A stretch of 64,000 nucleotides of DNA from Ceratodon purpureus (Eukaryota; Streptophyta; Bryopsida; Pseudoditrichales; Ditrichaceae): NCBI GenBank assembly GCA_014871385.1, contig CM026428.1, positions 82,153 through 146,152 on the forward strand, read 5' to 3'. Position 1 is the first letter of the stretch. Every line of letters begins with the position of its first letter. Of the stretch, positions 8,624-17,853 are shown piece by piece. Below the pieces are notes generated by a model. The model was not told the origin of the DNA. It made no database searches and worked only from the letters and a program-made list of their open reading frames with translations. The position numbers and the translations under genes are program-made.

Positions 8624-11531
8624 ATGAAGGAGAGTGGAGGGCCAGCTCCCTCCGCTTATGTCACTCCTAAACCTAGGAGAAAACCAGGCAGAACAGATTT
8701 CACGGATAGAAGAGCGAGAAAGAGGAGAGAATCACGTAGAAAGGTGCAGTCCAAAGGTAACATTTTGAGTGCACCTCTAAAGGGACAGGGAGCTCGACTG
8801 CCTTTGGCCCGTAAGTTTTATAGCATTCGTAAACTCGTTCTAGACTCTATACCGGACGCTAAAGATGAGATATTAGATGGGCTTGTAGTTGAGCAGGAAG
8901 AGATGGATATTATAAGTACCAGGCAAAAACAATTAGAAATGACAGCAGATTTAGGTCCCAGGTGTAGTGAAGCTCTTGAGACTCCGCAACCTTCTTTGAG
9001 CTTTAAGGACTCTTCGTCAAAAGCAACAGATTGTCAATCTGAAGATATTGTTTACGCAGGAGAAGTAAGTTCTAAACAATCTTCCTTAAAATTGTTTGAT
9101 GGTAGTTACGCATTATATATTTTCTTATCAGTTGTGTGTAATCTAGTTTGATGCAATGACTAACAATGAGGAGATTATGGGTAAAAGACTTGGAACATCC
9201 TTTTAATCAAGTACATTCACAATGATTCAAATTGGAGAACCTAGGTTAGGTCTAGGCCTCACGGATTTCTAATGAGCATTGCATGTCATTCTTTGGAAAG
9301 ACTACGGAGGAGCTTAGGGTTTGGGGGGAGATCGCAGCTCCAAGCAGAGCATCCTCAAAGGCAACTGAAGCCTTGCGAGCCGAGGCGCGGAGAGCTCGAG
9401 TTCGGATCATGGAGGCAGGCGAGGGGGGGCAAGCAATGGCGGGACGCGCAGGCCGAGGAGGGAGGGCGGGCCGGGGAGGGAGGTCGAGCCAAGCTGGGAG
9501 GGTCGGCCCAGGTGTGAGGGCGGTCAGGGGAGAGATGGTGGAAGCAGATGACCTTTACAACGTTGACATAGGTGGAGGGGCCGGAGACGCGTTTGGGGAC
9601 GGTGACGACGAGGAGAGAGACAGCCAAGGCGGAGGGGACGACGACATTGAAAGCCGTGGGGACGGCGAAACGGACGACCGCGACGAAGTCGAAATGGAGG
9701 TCGCGGGGGATGACACTGACCCGAATTCGGCCATGGGTGGGGTAAGTCTTTTTGCGGATTTTGCTATTCAGTTTGTATTGTGGGATTGGAGGGATGCGAG
9801 CACCGAGGGGAGAGTGAACTCAATAATATAGAGAGGGAGCACCGAGGCAATGGCCGCGAGGGGGAGCTCTGTGAAGACGGAGGTGGCCAAGGCCATGGCG
9901 GAAGATTGGGTCGCATTCGGAGCAGAATGCGGGTTCTGGGTGATGGGAGAAGTGGAGGAGGAGGCCGCGGCCGCGATGGGGAGCTTTGTGGGGAGGGAGG
10001 GGACAGAAGCCATGGCGGAAGATTGGGTCGCATTCGGAGCAGAATGCGGGTGCGTGGTGATGGGAGAAGTGGGGGAGGAGGCCGCGGCCGCGATGGGGAG
10101 CTTTGTGGGGAGGGAGGGGACAGAAGCAATGGCGGTTTTTTGGGTCGCATTCGGAGCAGAATGCGGGTTCTGGGTGATGGGAGAAGTGGGGGAGGAGGCC
10201 GCGGCCGGGATGGGGAGCTTTGTGGGGAGGGAGGGGACAGAAGCCATGGCGGAAGATTGGGTCGCATTCGGAGCAGAATGCGGGTGCGTGGTGATGGGAG
10301 AAGTGGGGGAGGAGGCCGCGGCCGGGATGGGGAGCTTTGTGGGGAGGGAGGGGACAGAAGCCATGGCGGAAGATTGGGTCGCATTCGGAGCAGAATGCGG
10401 GTGCGTGGTGATGGGAGAAGTGGGGGAGGAGGCCGCGGCCGCGATGGGGAGCTTTGTGGGGAGGGAGGGGACAGAAGCAATGGCGGTTTTTTGGGTCGCA
10501 TTCGGAGCAGAATGCGGGTTCTGGGTGATGGGAGAAGTGGAGGAGGAGGCCGCGGCCGCGATGGGGAGCTTTGTGGGGAGGGAGGGGACAGAAGCCATGG
10601 CGGAAGATTGGGTCGCATTCGGAGCAGAATGCGGGTGCGTGGTGATGGGAGAAGTGGGGGAGGAGGCCGCGGCCGCGATGGGGAGCTTTGTGGGGAGGGA
10701 GGGGACAGAAGCAATGGCGGTTTTTTGGGTCGCATTCGGAGCAGAATGCGGGTTCTGGGTGATGGGAGAAGTGGGGGAGGAGGCCGCGGCCGGGATGGGG
10801 AGCTTTGTGGGGAGGGAGGGGACAGAAGCCATGGCGGTTGTTGGGGTCGCATTCGGAGCAGAATGCGGGTGCGGGGTGAAGTCCAATTTGTTGTTTCGAT
10901 TTGAGTTTATTACAGGATTGTTAACATAGTCTGGGTTTATGGTGCAGGAGTACATCGATCCTGCCACAGGGAGCGAAGCTGATGGCCCCATTCCTGCGGA
11001 AACAGAGGTACTTAAATTCGATTTATGAATTCTAATGATAATCCTTCATTCTCAAATAGTAATTTAACCTTATTGTCTTTGTTGTTTTTCTAGGTATGTT
11101 CTGCTGCACCTCTGTCCATCAGTTCCCCGATTACAGTGATCAATCTTTCGGACTTATCGGATTCATTTGACCAGCCCTATTGTACCTGTGCTGTAGCAAA
11201 TTCTGTAGATATAGGTGGTGTTCCTTTCGAGGTCCAGTCTCCACAGTACATGCCCACCTCTCCCGTTTACATGCCTACATCACCAATGTACATGCCTACT
11301 TCTCCTGTTTATGAGCCGACATCTCCCAGGGTTCTCCCCCAGGATTCTCCACCTATGTCTCCACCTTCTCCTTCATCGCCAATTAGGATGAGGAGGCCAG
11401 CTCATGTAGTTTTTGGTCTACCGGCAATCCTGCCCTCTGCTGTCCCACGGACCAGGCGATTTTGGAGGAGGCGCCTTCATTGGAGTAGTCCATCTTCTAG
11501 GGAGTACTATAGGCGTTCACCACGTATCTAG
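8624..11531 (+). CDS. Basic nuclear-type protein with Pol II CTD-like heptads (multi-exon)
   Basis: Exon 1 is 8624-9064 ([13 protein letters not shown] start; GTAAGT donor). Exon 2 lies within about 9283-9741 (GTAAGT donor; acceptor unresolved). Exon 3 is 10948-11007 and exon 4 is 11094-11531. Copy 2 has the same exons, with exon 3 exactly 60 bp in both. Exon 1 encodes a dense basic tract ([16 protein letters not shown]), a probable nuclear localisation or nucleic-acid-binding segment. Exon 2 is Gly/Arg-rich, then acidic. Exon 4 holds four consecutive heptads of the form Y[ME]PTSPx (11247-11330), like the Pol II CTD repeat YSPTSPS. The C-terminus is Arg-rich (RTRRFWRRR). The TAG at 11529-11531 is at the same place in copy 2, which argues for a true end. 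With only 122 bp to the next exon, one long transcript with the methyltransferase gene remains possible. Confidence 0.6.
9742..10947 (+). repeat. 117-bp tandem array (about 9 units) in intron of CTD-heptad gene
   Basis: The motif GGGTCGCATTCGGAGCAGAA recurs at 9908, 10025, 10142, 10259, 10376, 10493, 10610, 10727 and 10844, a strict 117-bp period. Units differ mainly in a GAAGATTG versus GTTTTTTG block and a GTGCGTGG versus GTTCTGGG block. Since 117 is 39 codons, open frames appear in several frames on both strands (up to 407 codons). I treat these as by-products because the array lies between a GTAAGT donor at 9742 and an acceptor at 10947. Confidence 0.85.
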
Positions 11532-11653
11532 ATGCTATAGCACACTATCCTTTCGCTGTTTTAAGATATCATTATATATGAGGTTATGACGTTCTTCCTT
11601 TCCTATACTTGTCTACTTTTGTCTCACTATGGACGTTATATGATCTCTGCCAG

Positions 11654-14600
11654 GGTACTCAAACACAAGACGTGTTGCCATCATCATCTTGCCCTGTAGC
11701 CTTAAGCAATGCCATGGAAAGTGAGTTGCTTCATCGAACGAAGTACAAGCCAGACCCCATCAGCGTCATCAACAACCTCCGCATTGATCCAGTGAAGAAG
11801 TCCCGTATGCTTGTGCCGTTGTGTCGGATGATCCCTATGGCGAAAGTAAGGCCAGTTGGGGAAATGGGAGTACAGCATCTCGAGCGCGAATTCGTTAATG
11901 GGTACAGAGACAAGGATCGAGTTATGTACATTTCAATGTACAACCACGAAGAGCAGACTGCGGATGTTACAGATGCAATTATAGGTGAGTGGAGCGAATA
12001 TTGGCAGAGAGCCAATGAAGCTTTCGAACTCGACCTCCAGTCAGACCCTGACTTGCAGCAGTTCTCCGGAAAGATGTTTTATGTCTGGGAAGGTAACCAT
12101 CGCCTTTCGGCTTGGTTTAGACATATTAACTCACATCATTCTGAGGACCCGGAGTGGCACATATCCGTTCATTGCATAGTACTAGACCCACGTGGCCAGA
12201 TTGGGAACCTCCTCCATGCCATGCACGATATCAACTGGTATTTACATCTTCCCTAATATAACTTTTTATGTTCTAGAGGCACATTATTTGTTTCGAATTT
12301 CGACTTAATAAATTATTTATCAAACTTCAGGTCTACGGAGAATGATCACGTGAAGAGCAACCTCCCAGCCAAGCTCTTTCGAATTCGGTCTTTCGGTGTC
12401 ATGAAGTTGGAAGAGTTCAAGGATCTTCTCACAGATGAGGAATACCACATCTGCTTGACGAACAAGCCATCGATTCCCGGATGGTTCACCTTGACAACGA
12501 AAGTCTTCATTTCGTTTCTTTACCGCGTAAGTTTCTACTACTTTATTTCCTCCTTTGTCATTGACGTTTTTGTTTCTTAACTAATTGAATCCCATCTTTG
12601 TTTTACAGCGAGAGATCTCGGTTGCTGCAGACGAGGCAGTTCGAGCATACAAGGATAAAACACCTCTGGATGAACAGACAGCAACTGGTGTCTGGGATGC
12701 AATGACCACGGCATCAGAGAATATGGTTGAGTCCATCAAGAAGAAAGACTTCACCAAGTATTTGCAACTAGCGAATCCAAAGAACGGTGATGACTTCTTG
12801 GCAGAGGTTAGTTCACAGACATGCCATCGCCATTTCTTCACCTTCGTTTGTACTTCTAGGCCATCTACTTATGGTTTCTCTGATATTGTCTTTTTGCAGA
12901 TCAACCGGCATTACAGTAATATCTCAAGGCCAGAGATGACATTGGATAAGTTGTCGAAGATTGTTCCTACAGCCGTCGATGCAAAATACAAAGCGCGGTG
13001 GCTAAGGTGGTGGAACTCTTCACCAAGTTTGCGGGCTTCCTACCGGTTCCTCCCTCCTGAGTTCAAGGAAGCTGACCTCGACCCATGGTTGAACAAGGCA
13101 GCATTCTGGGCAGGGGTACGAATTCTTGAAAACTTCTTTTTAACACTACCTTTTTATTTGGTTGTCACGTAAAATATTTGTCATAATCATTTTCACTTTC
13201 ATGTGGTAGCTGGAGGAAGCCGTGACAACTGCGTTCGAGGATATCTGTAAGGCAGAAAACCTGGTCATTAAGTGGAAGGCAACTCCAGGTATCCTTCGGC
13301 CAGATGCATATGTCGAGAGTTGGCGTATCTTGTTATGGGATAAGGCATTTCCAACGTTTCTTGGACGTCGTGCAGAGAAGCCTTTCGATAAGAAATCGGA
13401 TTTCACCAATTTTCCGGGAGCTGCCGATGCAGTCAAGCGAGTGACTTACCGGTATGAGAATGCTACATTTAATTGCTACCTCAAAGTTGTGTTGCTTTAT
13501 CCAATTCTAGAAATCGGTTCTGACAAAGTTCTTTACCTTGATCAGGTATTTCAAGAGAGAGCTTGTTCCGAAAGGTGCCGTTCACGATGATGTCCTCCCA
13601 TCATACTTTGCTGCATGGATTCAGAAAGGCTCTGACCAATGTATTTACACCCCCCAGCAAGTGAAGAAGTACAAGCCTCCGCACTTGACCAGTGGATGCT
13701 GGTATCTCGATTGCATTGGTGGTTTCGTAATCGACTCAGAGGCCGAGGTTAAGGCACTGCATGATGGAGGATCGGTGACTGCCGATGACTCAAGGGCCGA
13801 TTCACAGGATGACGAAGGCCTGGAGGATCAGTCCTCTGCACCTCCACCGAAGAAAGGGCGGGCGCGGAGACTGCGAAAATTGGGATCTAAGTCCCAGGGC
13901 TCTCAGGAGACTGGTGCAGAGTCCTCCGCACCGGAGAAGGGCGCTGCCGTTCCATCTCCTGTTATTGTCGTTCCCAATCCGTCCCCTACTCCTGCGCCTT
14001 CATCGGTCAGTGCATCCGCTATCACCAGAGGTCTTCTGGAGCAACGGAAGGCCAGACTTCTCCCGGCAAGCACCTCCTCCGCAGGAACTCCCCATTCCAC
14101 TGGTGTTTCTATCATCAACTCATCCGTGACCCCGTTACTGGTTCGTAACATGGAGCTCAAAGACAAGGGTGGCCATCCGGATTGGGTGAAAACTCTGGAG
14201 TTCGTGCGCAAGGTTTGATTCTCTTCTTACATAATACGATATTACATACACTTTAATTTATTTCATATAGTCTAACCCTATTTTCTTCTTTCTGCAGTTT
14301 GGACGTGGCCGCCAGAACGAAGTACCTGAGCGGTGCCAGGATGAGAATCATCAAGGAGTGGACTTGATCATCGTTGACATCCCTGAGAATCTTCCTGTCC
14401 CTCTTGTTTCCGACCCCCCTACAGTGATTCCTCCTTGGAACTCCCGTGAAAAGGATTATGTGTACGACATTTTCTATTTCGCAAATCTTTACTTGCAGAA
14501 TGATGGCGCTTTGTGCATCATCTACAACAATGATCAAGCGTTGGCTACGGAGATTCTCGAAGAAGCTAGCGCCACTAAGTTCGTCCTTTACAAAGACTGG

Positions 14601-15650
14601 TGGGGCTTCAATGTGCTCGGCCTGACTTCTCCTACAAACCCCAAGAACCTGGTAATTTCATCCTTTCCTTTCCTTCACTTTACTTAGTACTATCCCTTCC
14701 GTTTATTCATTCTGACATAATTTGGTTGATTGCAGACTAATCGGTTCTGGATCCAAGTCTTCGTTCGTGGTGGCGAGCCGCCATCTAAGTTCTCCTTTCA
14801 AACGAGGAAATCCGATGTCATACATGGCGACCTCAACATTACCGAGAGTGATGCGATTTTCAACTGGACCGACGTTGATTCTCAGCAAATGAATGGGGAT
14901 GTTCCATGGAGAGGGCCAAGGGAGAAATCCCGTGAGATGATGGAGAGCATAATTGTAGAGCTCTCGAAGCCCGGCGACATAGTCCTGGACTGGAAGGCAG
15001 GAACAGGTAATCGTTCTTACATGTCTCTACAGAATTATTCCTCTGATTCCTTCCTCAGTTTCTCACATCTTCACCTTGCTTTGAGTTGCAGGGGCCTCTG
15101 TCAAGGCTTGCCAGGCTATTGGTCGTCATATTATAGCTTTTGAGGATGACGAAGCCATATTCAACGCCCTTCTCAAACCGTATATGGCAGCAAAATCTCC
15201 CATGGGCCCCCCTAAACACCCTAGACCGGCAGCAGCAGAGGAAGCACCAGCAAAGAAACAAAGACCCACTAAGTATTGTAAGTCTTACTCTAGAATTTGT
15301 ATGTTTCGTGCAATGCATCTAGTATTATTCCTGTACGCAAATTTACTTATTCGATCTAACCACTTCTGGCTTTCTATTGCAGAGTAGTTGTGACAACACC
15401 GCCAAGTGGGCATAGAGCCGTGTTCACTCCATCGTGGCGTATTAATTCCAGCCCGGTTCAGCCTTTTATTCTTCCGGACTATGCAGAGGGCTTAGCACAA
15501 GCGCTTCAATGTGGTGCACTTAGATATGTTCCTAGTCGGCCCACTAATTTTGATCCCAGGGCCCTTCTTTTTGTCGATGAAGAGGCTGTAGAAGGAGAGT
15601 CTGAGTCATCGGGTTCTGAGAGTGGAAGTAGCGACTGTAGCATCTTCTAA
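11654..15650 (+). CDS. ParB-like domain plus N4/N6-type DNA methyltransferase fusion
   Basis: Ten exons: 11654-12237, 12331-12526, 12609-12806, 12900-13115, 13210-13451, 13546-14212, 14298-14651, 14736-15006, 15092-15277 and 15385-15650. All join in phase to 1,059 residues, and every junction recurs in copy 2. The 5' start is unresolved: the first exon has an upstream acceptor but I find no ATG exon. Residues 54-180 resemble a ParB/Srx-type domain: RMIPMAKVRPVG...HLEREF, then YVWEGNHRLSAW. A Ser/Pro/Lys linker occupies about 600-690. Residues 720-935 have the circular order of beta-class DNA methyltransferases: a motif IV position (DLIIVDIPENLP, 724-734), then motif I (GDIVLDWKAGTG, 899-910). 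The catalytic D/N/S-PP-Y/F/W is replaced by DIPEN in both copies, so activity is uncertain. It may bind or mark DNA, or be a non-catalytic relative. Confidence 0.78.
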
Positions 15651-16109
15651 GTTTGAAAGAGGCCTCGCTCTATCATTGTTTCCATTTGATTTGATTTGAT
15701 TTCAGTGGAGTTGATTACATACTGCATCGTCTACTCTATTGCAAACCACTAAAATATTTATGATTCTCATTTCCAGTTTATACTCGTGTATACCTTGCCT
15801 CCTTTATGTTCTGTGAAAGTTGTTTCTTTCCTTGTGCATTTACATAATCCTATGAAAGAATTATTTGTTTGATCTAAAACTCAACGCCTAATCATTGTAT
15901 CTTGCCCAAACCCATGATAAATCTAAAGGAATGTATGCATGACGTCATCATGACATCAGCCCTAATTTGTATCTTTGAGAACAAACGTAATAAATTCTTA
16001 CCAGAGATAACCCTAAATTCCACGGTAATATACTCTTTTTCTAAAAAAAGTGTCAAAATTAAGCCTTAATTTAGTAATTTTCCACGGTTATAGGGTCTAC
16101 TTTGCTTTT
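15651..16109. other. Right arm of giant element copy 1, non-coding
   Basis: AT-rich 3' flank of the methyltransferase gene. It aligns in reverse complement with 50256-50520 of copy 2 (for example ATGACGTCAT near 15939 and the AATAAATTCTTACCAGAGAT block near 15989). Copy 2 has about 1 kb of extra sequence, including a gene, at the point where copy 1 shows only a short TATACTCGTGTATACC segment. No ORF is supported here. Confidence 0.7.
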
Positions 16110-16184
16110 GAAAATTTTCCTAATTGTCAATTCTGTGCTCTCCATTCTGCGCTCACCGCTCTCCGCTCTACGCTCTCCGCTCAC
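16110..16184 (-). repeat. Right terminal inverted repeat of giant element copy 1
   Basis: Inverted match to 2492-2566, ending CCGCTCAC immediately before the second GTAC duplication at 16185-16188. It contains the same reiterated GAGAGC/GCTCTC words. Confidence 0.9.
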
Positions 16185-16827
16185 GTACGAACTTTCCCCT
16201 CCCAATGGGCTTCAGTTGTTCACCGCTTTGGTGCAACGTGTACCTTGTCTCATACGAAGTAAGATTCATACAACGACTAGCGAGATTGGGACGAGTAGAT
16301 CTCTTAAGACGCTTTCGCTACGCATTTCGATATATTGACGACATATGCTGGTTAAATGTGCAGTCCCCGATGGATTTCCTAGCACATGAGCAACCACAGA
16401 CTGAGGATAATCCCTGGTGGATTTATCCTCTCCATATTATTGATGTTAAACCTGAGACTGAAGCTTTTGATCCGGATGACCCCTCTTGAGGAATCATGGC
16501 TCATTTCATGAACATGCGAATTAAATTGGATTGCAACCGACATGGGAACTTCCACATGATGAAATTCGACAAGCGACGGTCCCTGCCGTTACGATACACC
16601 CCGTTCATAAAATTCCATTCGAATCGATCTGTGAAACAGTCGTACAATGTGATCGTATCTCAAGTTCTTCCTGTGTTATACACATCCAATGACACGCCTA
16701 ATGCGATTGAAGAAATTTCTCTCTTGATCGAGACAATGACATCTAATGGCTTCCAAAAGCATAGACTTTGTAAAACGGTGGCTGAGTGGCTCCTAGCAGG
16801 GCTTTTTCGAGCTATTAAATTGGATAT
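16185..16827 (+). pseudogene. Penelope/TERT-like reverse transcriptase, C-terminal half
   Basis: This is the continuation of the frame cut at 2491. It shows the catalytic motif C (FRYIDDICWLN, about 16315-16347). After a TGA at 16487-16489 the same frame continues with a thumb-like segment (FHSNRSVKQSYNVIVSQVLP) typical of Penelope-like RTs. The frame is cut again at 16828 by an LTR-like element. Defects: one TGA, two large insertions, and the damage in the N-terminal half. The last seven residues of the apparent ORF to 16852 belong to the inserted element, not to the RT. Confidence 0.7.
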
Positions 16828-16900
16828 TGTCGGAACACGGAAACGCAACTAACATCCGGATAACACTCCAACTGAGCGTGAACTTCCGTACTGTCACTAG

Positions 16901-17012
16901 GTTCCGAGTATCGTCCAGGGACTCAATAGTGTTTCACCAAGTAGTTACTCGTAATAGTTCCGAGTATCGTCCAGGGACTCAATAGTGTTTCACCAAGTAG
17001 TTACTCGTAATA
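16901..17012 (+). repeat. 56-bp direct tandem duplication
   Basis: Two adjacent identical 56-bp units (16901-16956 and 16957-17012) beginning GTTCCGAGTATCGTCCAGGG. The sister element at 53899-57553 has this unit only once, so the duplication is specific to this copy. Confidence 0.92.
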
Positions 17013-17853
17013 GTTCCGAGCTTTGCCACTGCTAGGATAGTGTCTCCGGAACGTAACTCCTCGACTATCTCTCTCTCTCTTTCTCTTTCTCGTCAGGTGT
17101 TTCGTCCACAAACCCCAACGTCTCGGAACAGCTACCGTTTCACAACTGTCCTAGAGAACTCTGGCCAGCAGGTCACACAGACGACCACTTCCGATCCGTG
17201 AGGCTACAACGACATACCAATCCGGATCTGGGAGAACCAGGATCCAATTATCCCTAGGCGACCCGTGCCACGTTCCGAATTCCCCTCTCACAGTGTACGG
17301 AACCTCTTCAGAAGTTCAGGGAGCCCAATCAAGTACCCCTCGATCCGCTTCGACCCTAGCGACGGCTATTCTGCGTGAGGTTGGGTTGGGGATGGAATAG
17401 TGAGGCTTCACTCCTACGACAATCCACTAAATCTTTCCGCTCAATCCCATTACCCTTCCGGTTCGAGTCTCGTCACAACTCCCGTCACCTTCCTATCCGA
17501 GCTACAGCGGAACTCTCATATCCTTCCCGGATCATTCACACTTAACTGGAAACCACGCACAGTACTTGCAAAACACGAATACTTTACTGATAAGGAATAT
17601 AGGAAGAAAACATGCAAAACGAAGACCCGGACTGCATCGCCTTCCCCGTTTAAGTAATCAAAGGCTTTCACAAAAGCGGCGGCGCTAGCAGTTCAATCAA
17701 AAACCCTAATTCCTAATTATCTACTTAGAATTCTACTTTACAAATAATCCGGATCTCCCGATCCAAAATCTACTCCTATAAATCCGGAAAGTGACTGCCA
17801 GTTGCAGCGAGAAGAATCTACCCCATCTTCGTCTTCTTGTGGCTCTCCTGCTC

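Larger units (their letters stand above)
2492..16184 (+). mobile_element. Giant TIR DNA transposon, copy 1 (13.7 kb), complete
   Basis: Both ends are defined by sequence. The left end starts GTGAGCGGAGAGCG and the right end is its inverted repeat, with one mismatch in the first 39 bases. Each end is flanked by GTAC (2488-2491 and 16185-16188), a 4-bp target duplication lying inside a reverse transcriptase frame that reads through once the element is ignored. Content in order: AT-rich left arm; small ORF (+); MULE-like transposase (-); divergent promoter region; CTD-heptad gene (+) with a tandem-repeat intron; ParB-methyltransferase gene (+); right arm. A second copy begins at 50181. MULEs usually make 8-11 bp duplications, so a 4-bp GTAC site with this gene set fits no superfamily I know. 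I infer a new family or lineage. Confidence 0.9.

Noticed and set aside
9764..10991. Long open frames (359-407 codons) on both strands
   Set aside because: They are by-products of a 117-bp tandem repeat, whose length is a multiple of three. The region is bounded by a splice donor and acceptor, and copy 2 has unrelated sequence at this place.
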